This document shows, in pieces, positions 10,457 to 19,067 of a DNA stretch of 41,028 nt. The stretch covers positions 1 through 41,028 of the forward strand of contig DRJZ01000011.1 in the NCBI GenBank assembly GCA_011052015.1, read 5' to 3'. A model generated the notes under the pieces. It worked only from the letters and a program-made list of their open reading frames with translations, did no database searches and was not told the origin of the DNA. How positions within the stretch are numbered: position 1 is the stretch's first letter; each line of letters begins with the position of its first letter. A program made the translations under genes and the position numbers. The DNA comes from Acidiferrobacteraceae bacterium (GTDB lineage Bacteria; Pseudomonadota; Gammaproteobacteria; HyVt-429).

Positions 10457-11398
10457 TTACGCGGCGTCCGCAGTATGTTGATCCCTGGCAACGTGGCCAA
10501 AGACAAACTCGATAAGGCCATCGGCATTAAACTTGGCCAAGAAGTGGTCCGCGCCCACCTGTTTCACCATGCCTTCATTAAATACACCACTCAAAGAACT
10601 ATGCAGTAAGACGTAGAGTCCCTTGAGCCGGGGATCATCCTTGACTTCCTTGGTAAGGGTATAGCCGTCCATTTCAGGCATCTCGATATCCGATATCATC
10701 ATGCTAATCTTATTGCTGATGGGTTCACCCCCTTCACACCAACCCTGCAGCATCTCCAGGGCTTCACGGCCATTAATGGCCGTTATGTAGTGCAGGCCCG
10801 CCTGATCCAGTGCACGGGTAATCTGTTTGCGCGCCACATTCGAGTCGTCCACCACAAATATGGGCTTTATATCGTCGTTTTTCTCAACTTTGTGCGTCAA
10901 CTCTTCGGAGACCTCTACCACCAATCCAGTGACCTCGGCATGGACCTTCTCCACGTCGATAACCTCCACCAACTCGCCATCCACTTCTGTCACTGCGGTA
11001 AGATAATTTTCATCTCCCAACCCCGGCGGGGGTTGCCGGATATCCTTCCATTCGTGATTAACAATACGATCCACACCACCTACCAAGAAACCCTGCACCG
11101 AGCGGTTGTACTCAGTGACGATAACAAAGCTGTCCTCAACATTTTCCGTGGGCTTACCCCCCAGGGCCATATTCAAATCAATGATACTGATGGTGTTACC
11201 CCGCAAATGGGCCACCCCCCGAACCACCGGCATGGAGTCTGGAAGCTTGGTCAACGGTGGGCAATGGATCACCTCTCGCACCTTAAAGACATTAATGCCA
11301 TAACGTTGCCGGCCGACAAGTTTGAACATCAGAAGCTCAAGGCGGTTACGCCCTGCAAGTCGCGTACGCAGATCGACCCTATCCAAGACTCCGGCCAT
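10457..11398 (-). CDS. cheV: Chemotaxis protein CheV (CheW domain + receiver)
   Basis: LLMFKLVGRQRYGINVFKVREVIHCPPLTKLPDSMPVVRGVAHLRG (CheW-like); FVVDDSN..MISDIEMPEMDGYTLTKEV (receiver). Confidence 0.95.
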   Translation of the reverse strand: MAGVLDRVDLRTRLAGRNRLELLMFKLVGRQRYGINVFKVREVIHCPPLTKLPDSMPVVRGVAHLRGNTISIIDLNMALGGKPTENVEDSFVIVTEYNRSVQGFLVGGVDRIVNHEWKDIRQPPPGLGDENYLTAVTEVDGELVEVIDVEKVHAEVTGLVVEVSEELTHKVEKNDDIKPIFVVDDSNVARKQITRALDQAGLHYITAINGREALEMLQGWCEGGEPISNKISMMISDIEMPEMDGYTLTKEVKDDPRLKGLYVLLHSSLSGVFNEGMVKQVGADHFLAKFNADGLIEFVFGHVARDQHTADAA

Positions 11399-11598
11399 AT
11401 CACAGCCCCCGTATGTCAGTCAGTGATTAAAACGGGGCCAGCGGGTAGTTACCCGGACCAATCCCCATTGCCTGAATATCGGCCTCCGAGCCCAGGACTT
11501 GAGTCTCGGCCGCATCGTAAAAATCCGCACCCGTGGCCGCTGCGTTGAAACCCTTTGCAATCCACTGATTTTCTTCACAAGAACCAAACTCCTGACCA

Positions 11599-11615
11599 CA
11601 GGCATGTGTCTTGCA
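11599..11615 (+). promoter_or_regulatory. Possible sigma-54-type element CAGGCATGTGTCTTGCA upstream of flgA
   Basis: GG-N10-GC spacing; -24 box is GGCAT rather than GGCAC; about 110 nt upstream of flgA ATG. Confidence 0.4.
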
Positions 11616-11726
11616 TGCTACAAAACAGACAAAGGCCCCGGATACACCTCACCACCAGAAGTACCCTCCGGGTTTTTACAGTAAACAACGGTTTTTTGAC
11701 GCAAAATCGACCCATTGAGACAGAAA

Positions 11727-12470
11727 ATGGTCAAATTATTGTCAGACGTTCCCCAGCTGGATCGAATCTGGATTGTCCTACTTGGGCTTGTGGTGTTGCC
11801 GGGCGCTTTGTTTAGCGCAACCAGCGCGGCCACCCCTGCCTTTGAAGATCACCGGCAAATTCGCGCCGTGGCCGAAGACCTGGCCCGCCAACACAGCCAG
11901 TACCCCGCCTCCAAAGTGCAAGTCAAGGCTGCAAACCTGGATCCGCGTCTGCGCATGGCCCGTTGCGACACAGCCTTAGAGGCCTTTTTGCCTCACCGCT
12001 GGCAAGTACACGGAAGAGGCACGGTGGGTGTACGCTGCACCGGCCAGCGTCCTTGGACGCTCTATGTGTCCGTAAATGTGAGTATTTATGACCAGGTGGT
12101 GGTCAGCGCTCATCCTCTGCCTCGCGGAGCTCGACTGAGTCAGGCCGACTTAAAACTGGAAAAACACGATCTGGCAAGGTTAGTCGGCGGCTATTTGCAG
12201 GATCCACAACAGGTCATTGGCAAGGTGCTACGTCGACCTATTGGTCTGGGTTCGGTATTCACACCCGCCATCATTGAGTCTGAACGCCTTATTCACCGGG
12301 GTGATAGAGTTCAAATTGTGGCCTCACTACGGGGGATGGAGGTACGCATGATCGGTAAGGCCCTGAACGATGGCGCCGCTGGCGACCGGGTACAGGTTCG
12401 CAACCTTTCTACGAAACGTATCATTGAGGGCACGGTGACCCACCAGGGGTTCGTGCGAGTGCAACTATAA
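11727..12470 (+). CDS. flgA: Flagellar basal body P-ring formation chaperone FlgA
   Basis: Export signal-like N-terminus; VVVSAHPLPRGARLSQADLKLEKHDL; RPIGLGSVFTPAIIESERLIHRGDRVQIVA; ATG at 11727, track start 11715 is TTG. Confidence 0.93.
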   Translation: MVKLLSDVPQLDRIWIVLLGLVVLPGALFSATSAATPAFEDHRQIRAVAEDLARQHSQYPASKVQVKAANLDPRLRMARCDTALEAFLPHRWQVHGRGTVGVRCTGQRPWTLYVSVNVSIYDQVVVSAHPLPRGARLSQADLKLEKHDLARLVGGYLQDPQQVIGKVLRRPIGLGSVFTPAIIESERLIHRGDRVQIVASLRGMEVRMIGKALNDGAAGDRVQVRNLSTKRIIEGTVTHQGFVRVQL

Positions 12471-12495
12471 GTATAGGGCAACGATATGCCGATCA
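12468..12495 (+). promoter_or_regulatory. Possible sigma-28 (FliA) promoter for flgM: TAAG-N16-GCCGATCA
   Basis: Resembles TAAA-N15-GCCGATAA; upstream of flgM, a common class III position. Confidence 0.45.
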
Positions 12496-12584
12496 TCGGT
12501 TGGTTTGTCCCGGCCGCAGGATAGGATTAAAGTAATCACCTCGGGTGGTCGTTAACCACCACGTAGAGAAATAGGAGCAACACA

Positions 12585-12923
12585 ATGGCTATTGAAATTA
12601 CCGGTTCCACAGTGAACCCAAATCCCGCTAATGGCGGCGAAACGAGTGATGTCAGGCGTGAGCAGGGCGGCCCAGCCACACCTACGCGTCCACCTGAGAC
12701 CGGGCAATCATCTGCAGCCGACACCGTTAGTCTGACGGAAACGGCATCCCAGTTACAGCAGCTTGAATCTGAACTCGCCAGCCTGCCAGTGGTGGATACC
12801 AATCGGGTTGAGGCCATTAGACAATCTATTCAATCGGGCAGCTTTGAAGTGGATGCCAACCGAGTAGCAGATAGGTTGACCAGCCTGGAATCGGATCTCT
12901 TCTCCAACGCGTCGGGCCAATAA
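12585..12923 (+). CDS. flgM: Anti-sigma-28 factor FlgM
   Basis: Small protein with ADTVSLTETASQLQQLE...VVDTNRVEAIRQSIQSGSFEVDANRVADRL. Confidence 0.93.
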   Translation: MAIEITGSTVNPNPANGGETSDVRREQGGPATPTRPPETGQSSAADTVSLTETASQLQQLESELASLPVVDTNRVEAIRQSIQSGSFEVDANRVADRLTSLESDLFSNASGQ

Positions 12924-12938
12924 TCGCACCATTTCATC

Positions 12939-13421
12939 ATGGCCGATGAGAATCAGCAGGCGCGGCTAGTATCGCTACTCACCCAGGAAGAAGAGGCAGC
13001 GGGACTTCTGCTGCAAAGCCTCGAAGAAGAGTTTACCGCCCTCAAAGCCCACAATGCACCGGCCCTGGAGCAGGCCGTTAGCCAAAAACAAAATTGCGTG
13101 GAACGGCTGGAAGCGACCGGCCGCCAACGCATGGGGCTACTCAATCAACCCGCAGGGCCCGCAGATGCCAAGGCCATAGAACAACGCCTTCAAGATCAAG
13201 ACAAGACCGGCAATTTAGTTCAACTGTGGCGTCAACTACAAGACACGGCAACCCGTTGCCAGGAACACAACCGGCGCAATGGCAGGCTCGTCAGCGCGCA
13301 CCAAGATCGTGTTACGCAGATACTCGGTATTCTGCGCGGACAACCCATAAAGTCGGGCTTATATGGGCCTGATGGGTCAACGGTTTCAGGCTCAGACCCG
13401 CACACGATGGTGAAGGCCTAG
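12939..13421 (+). CDS. flgN: Flagellar export chaperone FlgN
   Basis: Glu/Gln-rich helical protein immediately after flgM; C-term NRRNGRLVSAHQDRVTQILGILRGQ. Confidence 0.85.
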   Translation: MADENQQARLVSLLTQEEEAAGLLLQSLEEEFTALKAHNAPALEQAVSQKQNCVERLEATGRQRMGLLNQPAGPADAKAIEQRLQDQDKTGNLVQLWRQLQDTATRCQEHNRRNGRLVSAHQDRVTQILGILRGQPIKSGLYGPDGSTVSGSDPHTMVKA

Positions 13422-13546
13422 GGAAATTCTGATCAATTGAACTTGAACCGCCAAGACGCCAAGAATTTTCTTTATAAAAATCAACAATCTATTAGCTTGG
13501 CGACCTTGGCGTCTTGGCGGTTGAGCGTATTAATAAAAGGCTCCCT
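13421..13546 (+). repeat. MITE-like palindromic element, copy 2 (family B)
   Basis: Perfect 18-bp arms AACCGCCAAGACGCCAAG (13446-13463) / CTTGGCGTCTTGGCGGTT (13505-13522); outer sequence GGGAAATTCTGATCAATTG matches copy 1. Confidence 0.85.
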
Positions 13547-13626
13547 AAACCTAATCGCCCGCCGACAATCCAAACCCCACGGCGCCGAACCATCAAAAAA
13601 TCTCCTCCTTTGGAAATCTATAAACA

Positions 13627-14352
13627 ATGCCCACGCCTTCCCCCGCCGAATTGCTCAAGGATCCAGCCAGTATCGCTCAAATCCTGACCCGCTTGCAGAT
13701 CAACCGAAACCTGGTCGCCCTATCACTGCCCAAGGGCAATGGGCGTTACTTAAGCACAGTCATTGAGGTCAATCTGGAACAAAGATTCTTGCTGCTTGAT
13801 GAGCTCAGTTCTGCGGCGGCACACCGACGGATGTTGTCCGAGAAACGATTTCACTTCCAAGCCACAGTAGACGGGATAAAAATCGATTTCAACGGCGCCA
13901 TCGATTACTTTAGCAAGGATAACGTGGGGGCTTTCTACAGGGTCCCCTTCCCCACTAAAATGCAATATATGCAACAAAGGGCTCATTACCGTGCACGCAT
14001 AACCATAGCCGATCCCATCTCTGTGGCCTTATCTCGTAGTGAGCTGGCAAGCTCAAAAATAGAGGGTGGCCTGCATGACATCTCGGTGGGAGGCTTGGGC
14101 GTTCACTTCAAAAAACAGCTCGAAAAACCAATTAAATCGGGGGATTTCTTTCCCGGCTGCATGATTACATTGCTCAATGCCACCACAATCGCTTGTAGCT
14201 TTGAGGCCCGATTCGTCAAACCCGAAAAAGACAAAAGCCTGCGTGTGGGTGGCCGCTTTGTGGATATCGATACGATACAGCAACGCCACATCGAACGTTT
14301 CGTGGCCGAAATGGATCGGGAGTTTTTAAGAAGGCTGGCGAGAAACCGTTAG
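13627..14352 (+). CDS. YcgR/FlgZ-type flagellar brake protein (PilZ domain)
   Basis: N-terminal YcgR-like segment, then QQRAHYRARITIADPISVAL...GGLHDISVGGLGVHF, PilZ-like; located after flgMN. Confidence 0.88.
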   Translation: MPTPSPAELLKDPASIAQILTRLQINRNLVALSLPKGNGRYLSTVIEVNLEQRFLLLDELSSAAAHRRMLSEKRFHFQATVDGIKIDFNGAIDYFSKDNVGAFYRVPFPTKMQYMQQRAHYRARITIADPISVALSRSELASSKIEGGLHDISVGGLGVHFKKQLEKPIKSGDFFPGCMITLLNATTIACSFEARFVKPEKDKSLRVGGRFVDIDTIQQRHIERFVAEMDREFLRRLARNR

Positions 14353-15461
14353 AACGTTACGTTGCGCATGGACTCGCCCAACTCACCATGTTTTGAGCGT
14401 TTGCTCTCCAGTTTGATCCGGAGCCTCAGGTCATTGACGGAATCGGCGTTACGCAAGGCATCTTCATAACTGATCAGATCATCCTCATACAGGGCAAACA
14501 TCGACTGATCAAAGGTCTGCATCCCCGCCTCGGTAGATTTGGCGATCACTGCCCGCATCTCGTTTACCTTACCCTTGAGCACCAAGTCGGCTATGAGCGG
14601 GGTATTGATCAGGACCTCCACTCCCGGTACCCGGCCCTTGCCACCCTGTTTCTTGATCAGCCTCTGAGATACGATGGCCTTGAGGTTTAAAGACAGGTCC
14701 ATCAACAATTGGTCACGGCGCTCCTCCGGGAAGAAATTGATGATTCGATCCAGAGCCTGATAGCTATTGTTGGCGTGGAGAGTCGCAAGACACAAGTGCC
14801 CGGTCTCGGCAAACACCACCGCCTTATCCATGGTCTCACGGGTGCGAATCTCGCCGATAAGAATAACATCCGGGGCCTGACGCATGGCGTTTACCAGGGC
14901 CACCTCAAAGCTATCGGTGTCTACCCCGACCTCTCGTTGGGTCACAATACAGTTATTGTGTTCATGCACAAATTCGATGGGGTCCTCAATGGTAATAATA
15001 TGGCCATAGCTGTGTTCGTTACGATAACCGATCATGGCCGCCAAGGATGTTGATTTGCCGGAACCGGTACCACCCACAAAGATCACCAGGCCACGGCGGG
15101 TCATGGCCACCTCAGAAATCACTTTGGGCAATTGAAGTTCTTCGATCTTGGGTATCATGGTCTCAATAGTGCGCAGGACCATACCGGTGAAGGTTTGTTG
15201 TACAAACACGTTGACACGAAAGCGTCCAATCTCCTGAGGGTGGATCGCAAAATTGCATTCGTTGGATTCATCAAAGATTTTGCGCTGATCTTCGGTCATG
15301 ATGCTATAGGCAAAATCACGCGACTGTTCCGGAGTCAGGGCCTGTTTAGTGAGGGCCTGGATACGGCCATCCACCTTAATGCTGGGGGGCACACCGGCGG
15401 TTATAAAAAGGTCCGATGCCTTTTTGTGTTTCATCAATTTGAGCAGATCAGTAAAGACCAT
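14349..15461 (-). CDS. pilU: Type IV pilus twitching ATPase PilU
   Basis: KKASDLFITAGVPPSIKVDGR; Walker A FVGGTGSGKSTSLAAMIGYRN; DVILIGEIRTRETM; downstream of pilT. Confidence 0.94.
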   Translation of the reverse strand: MVFTDLLKLMKHKKASDLFITAGVPPSIKVDGRIQALTKQALTPEQSRDFAYSIMTEDQRKIFDESNECNFAIHPQEIGRFRVNVFVQQTFTGMVLRTIETMIPKIEELQLPKVISEVAMTRRGLVIFVGGTGSGKSTSLAAMIGYRNEHSYGHIITIEDPIEFVHEHNNCIVTQREVGVDTDSFEVALVNAMRQAPDVILIGEIRTRETMDKAVVFAETGHLCLATLHANNSYQALDRIINFFPEERRDQLLMDLSLNLKAIVSQRLIKKQGGKGRVPGVEVLINTPLIADLVLKGKVNEMRAVIAKSTEAGMQTFDQSMFALYEDDLISYEDALRNADSVNDLRLRIKLESKRSKHGELGESMRNVTF

Positions 15462-15469
15462 AGTAAACC

Positions 15470-16531
15470 CTACCTGGCGCTAGCCACAGAGGCGACGGTA
15501 AATTTTTCTTTATCTGCAGCCCGAGTACGGGCCTCATCAATATTCACCATCTTGTTTCTGACCAATTCCACCAGACACTGATCCAGGGTTTGCATACCCA
15601 CATTCTGTCCGGTCTGGATGGACGAATACATCTGTGGAATCTTGTTTTCTCGAATAAGATTGCGTATCGCCGGAGTGCCGATCATGATCTCGTGGGCGGC
15701 GACCCGGCCCCCGGAAATCTTCTTGAGCAGGGTCTGGGAGATCACCGCACGCAGAGACTCCGACAGCATGGACCGCACCATGTCTTTTTCGGCGGCCGGA
15801 AACACGTCAACGATACGGTCTATGGTCTTGGCTGCAGAACTGGTATGCAAGGTTGCAAACACCAAGTGGCCGGTCTCGGCCCCGGTCAAGGCAAGCCGGA
15901 TCGTCTCCAGATCGCGCATTTCTCCCACCAGTATCACGTCTGGATCTTCGCGGAGCGCGGAGCGCAAGGCCTCGGTAAACCCATGGGTATGGATGCCGAC
16001 TTCGCGTTGGTTTATGAGACAGTTCTTGCTCTGGTGAACGAATTCTATGGGGTCTTCAATGGTCAGGATGTGCCCAAATTCATTGTCGTTGACATGGTCA
16101 ACCATCGCCGCCAGGGTGGTGGACTTACCCGACCCGGTAGGTCCGGTCACCAGCACCAAGCCCCGGGGCTGATTGGATATATCCTTAAATATCTGCGGCG
16201 CATTCAGTTGATCCAGACTTAACACCTTGGTGGGAATGGTCCTGAATACCGCTGACGGGCCCCGGTTCTGGTTAAAGGCATTGACGCGAAAACGGGCGAT
16301 ATTGGGCAACTCAAAGGAAAAGTCAGTCTCAAGGAATTCCTCAAAATCCTTTTGCTGCTTATCGTTCATGATGTCGTAAATCATATTGTGAACGGTACGC
16401 TCATCCAGGGCGTCCACATTGATCCGCTTGACGTCACCGTCCACCCGAATGAGTGGCGGCAGACCGGAAGACAGGTGCAAGTCAGAAGCGTTTTTCTTTG
16501 TAGTAAAGGCCAGTAATTCAGCGATATCCAT
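15470..16531 (-). CDS. pilT: Type IV pilus retraction ATPase PilT
   Basis: MDIAELLAFTTKKNASDLHLSSGLPPLIRVDGDVKRI; Walker A VTGPTGSGKSTTLAAMVDH; DVILVGEMRDLETIRLALTGAETGHLVFATLHT. Confidence 0.96.
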   Translation of the reverse strand: MDIAELLAFTTKKNASDLHLSSGLPPLIRVDGDVKRINVDALDERTVHNMIYDIMNDKQQKDFEEFLETDFSFELPNIARFRVNAFNQNRGPSAVFRTIPTKVLSLDQLNAPQIFKDISNQPRGLVLVTGPTGSGKSTTLAAMVDHVNDNEFGHILTIEDPIEFVHQSKNCLINQREVGIHTHGFTEALRSALREDPDVILVGEMRDLETIRLALTGAETGHLVFATLHTSSAAKTIDRIVDVFPAAEKDMVRSMLSESLRAVISQTLLKKISGGRVAAHEIMIGTPAIRNLIRENKIPQMYSSIQTGQNVGMQTLDQCLVELVRNKMVNIDEARTRAADKEKFTVASVASAR

Positions 16532-16729
16532 CGCAGGCTCCAGGTTTTGTCAATTGTAGGTTAACATCGGTCTGATCAAACTCATTGCTTAGATCACACC
16601 CTTGATGATAGATGATTATAGGCCCGGCGCTACATCGTGTGAAACAATGCTGGCCTAATCTCCGAGTCTAACGTCAACCCGGTAACATTTCATCGATCAG
16701 TAACTCCGCCAACATACACCCAAGCCACC

Positions 16730-17428
16730 TTGAGCTACAAGCCAACATCTCTGGCAGACCGACTGTCAATTTTGAACCAACGGATTCATGATGCCGAGCA
16801 ACGCTTTGGTCGTGTCACCGGTAGCGTTCGTCTACTCGCGGTAGGCAAAACCCGTGAGGCAGCCGACTTGCGTGTACTGGCCTCGCTGGGGCAAAAGGCA
16901 TTCGGTGAAAACTACTTGCAAGAGGCCAGGTTCAAAATGGCCGCCCTCGAAGATCTGTCCCTCTGCTGGCACTACATCGGCCGCATCCAAAGCAACAAGA
17001 CTGCTCAGTTGGCCGCCCAATTTGACTGGATACACAGCATCGATCGGTTGGAAATCGCCCAGCGCCTCAGTGAGCAACGGCCTCATGACGTTGAACCACT
17101 GAACCTCTGCCTGCAAGTCAACCTGGATAACGAAACCAGCAAGGGCGGTATACCCCTACCCCAAGTGCCGCAGCTAGCGATGGAAATCGCTGAGCTGCCA
17201 CGGCTAAGGCTACGGGGCCTCATGTCAGTTCCCAGGCCTGAAACGGAGTTTGACGCCCAACGCCAGCAATTTACCCGGTTGCGGCACAGCCTGGAAGACT
17301 TAAACCCTCTGGGCCTGCATCTGGATACTCTCTCCATGGGGATGAGCCACGACATGGAGGCGGCCATTGCCGAAGGGGCAACTATCATTCGTATCGGTAC
17401 CGCTCTGTTCGGCCCGCGCCAACGATAG
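16730..17428 (+). CDS. YggS/PROSC-family pyridoxal-phosphate homeostasis protein (TTG start)
   Basis: VRLLAVGKTREAADLR, FGENYLQEARFK, WHYIGRIQSNKT, LSMGMSHDMEAAIAEGATIIRIGTALFGPR. Confidence 0.94.
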   Translation: MSYKPTSLADRLSILNQRIHDAEQRFGRVTGSVRLLAVGKTREAADLRVLASLGQKAFGENYLQEARFKMAALEDLSLCWHYIGRIQSNKTAQLAAQFDWIHSIDRLEIAQRLSEQRPHDVEPLNLCLQVNLDNETSKGGIPLPQVPQLAMEIAELPRLRLRGLMSVPRPETEFDAQRQQFTRLRHSLEDLNPLGLHLDTLSMGMSHDMEAAIAEGATIIRIGTALFGPRQR

Positions 17429-17493
17429 GGCCCGATGGCACAAATTCCCTGATTCCCTGATAATAGGCTTATCTACAAACGAAGGCTCACTAA

Positions 17494-18327
17494 ATGGCTA
17501 CGAAAGAACTCAATATAGGATTCGTTGGCGGCGGCAACATGGGACGTAGCCTCGCCGGTGGTTTACTGGAAAATGGCTGGGCGCCTGAGCAAATCTTGAT
17601 CGCCGAACACAATCCGGACCAGCGGGAGGCCGTGTTGCGCCTGCTGGGACTGGCTTGTGAACAATCCAGCGCCACAATGGCCGCCAAGGTCGATGTATTG
17701 GTCCTGGCGATCAAACCACAAGATCTCAAGTCCGCCATTGAGGAGATCGCCGCCTCGGCACAACAAAGAAAATTACTGGTGCTGTCTATCGTCGCCGGGG
17801 TTCGCGAACAAGACATTCAGCGTTGGCTGGGTGGGGGGCTGGCCATCGTCCGCGCCATGCCCAACACCCCGGCCCTGGTAGGCTCTGGGGCCACCGGTCT
17901 TTATGCCAATGCCCTGGTTAGCGAACCGCAACGAGATTTGGCTGAGTCCATACTGCGTGCGGTGGGCATCACCGTATGGCTAGATGAGGAGTCTTTGCTT
18001 GACGTGGTCACGGCCTTGTCCGGTAGCGGTCCGGCCTACTATCTCATGGTGATGGAAGCCCTGGAAAAGGCCGCAGTGGCACAGGGCCTGACACCCGCCA
18101 CGGCACGCTTGCTCACCCTGGAGACCGCCTACGGTACCGCGAAGATGGCCCTGGAGAGTCGTGAAGAGCCTGCCCAACTACGCCGCCGAGTCACCTCCCC
18201 AGGTGGCACCACCGAGCGCGCCATCGACGTATTGAACCAGGGCGATATGCCGGGACTCCTGGCCAAGGCCCTGACTGCCGCCACCACGCGCTCGCGGGAA
18301 CTTGCCGAACTGTTGGGGCAAGACTGA
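17494..18327 (+). CDS. proC: Pyrroline-5-carboxylate reductase ProC
   Basis: IGFVGGGNMGRSLAGGLL; VRAMPNTPALVGSGATGLYAN; SGSGPAYYLMVMEAL; RRRVTSPGGTTERAI. Confidence 0.97.
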   Translation: MATKELNIGFVGGGNMGRSLAGGLLENGWAPEQILIAEHNPDQREAVLRLLGLACEQSSATMAAKVDVLVLAIKPQDLKSAIEEIAASAQQRKLLVLSIVAGVREQDIQRWLGGGLAIVRAMPNTPALVGSGATGLYANALVSEPQRDLAESILRAVGITVWLDEESLLDVVTALSGSGPAYYLMVMEALEKAAVAQGLTPATARLLTLETAYGTAKMALESREEPAQLRRRVTSPGGTTERAIDVLNQGDMPGLLAKALTAATTRSRELAELLGQD

Positions 18328-18905
18328 TGGGGGGCTCCTATTTCGGCCAGGCCGGTCAATTTTTGGTTCAGTTTGTCTTCGACCTGTACATCCTTGCGGT
18401 ACTGCTGCGGTTTTTGTTGCAGTTGGTACGGGCAGATTTTTATAACCCCATCTCCCAACTACTGGTCAAGGTTACCAATCCACCGCTTCGGCCATTGCGG
18501 CGCATGATCCCTGGCCTGTGGGGTATTGACCTCGCTTCGGTGGTGTTGTTAATCGTCCTCGCTGCCATAGAACTTTCGCTGGTCTATCTGCTCCAGGGCA
18601 TTATTTTAAAACCTGTGGGGCTCATTGTGCTATCCATTACCGAGCTGTTGTATAAGACTTGGTGGATCTACATTATTGCCCTGTTTATCCGGGTCATTCT
18701 CAGCTGGTTTGGTCAGGCCAGCTACAATCCAGCCTTTCATCTGTTGGTGCGCCTTACCGAGCCCCTTATGGCGCCGGCACGGCGTATCTTGCCCCCTATG
18801 TCGGGACTAGACCTGTCTGTCATGCTGGTCTTTTTGGTCATGGGACTGTTAAACCCTCTGGTCCTACGCCCACTGACGGATCTGGGTTTGGCATTGGCCC
18901 AGTGA
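18327..18905 (+). CDS. yggT: YggT family membrane protein
   Basis: Two repeats of YNPISQLLVKVTNPPLRPLRRMIPGLWGIDLAS / YNPAFHLLVRLTEPLMAPARRILPPMSGLDLS; start codon overlaps proC stop. Confidence 0.93.
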   Translation: MGGSYFGQAGQFLVQFVFDLYILAVLLRFLLQLVRADFYNPISQLLVKVTNPPLRPLRRMIPGLWGIDLASVVLLIVLAAIELSLVYLLQGIILKPVGLIVLSITELLYKTWWIYIIALFIRVILSWFGQASYNPAFHLLVRLTEPLMAPARRILPPMSGLDLSVMLVFLVMGLLNPLVLRPLTDLGLALAQ

Positions 18906-19067
18906 GCGAAACCGGGTCCCTGTTCAACCGGTCAAACTCGAAAACCCAGGTAAACCTGGAAAAATACCGACGAAGCTGGACATTTTGCCGCTAAAGTGGC
19001 ATTTGACGATTCGCGTACCCCCCCAAAATGATGTATTTTTATAGAAACAGCGCATTTCCCCGCTGTC

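Noticed and set aside
10790-11548. 252-aa plus-strand ORF opposite cheV
   Set aside because: Antisense shadow of cheV; no family motif, no credible start region.
15590-16222. 210-aa plus-strand ORF opposite pilT
   Set aside because: Antisense shadow of a highly conserved ATPase gene.
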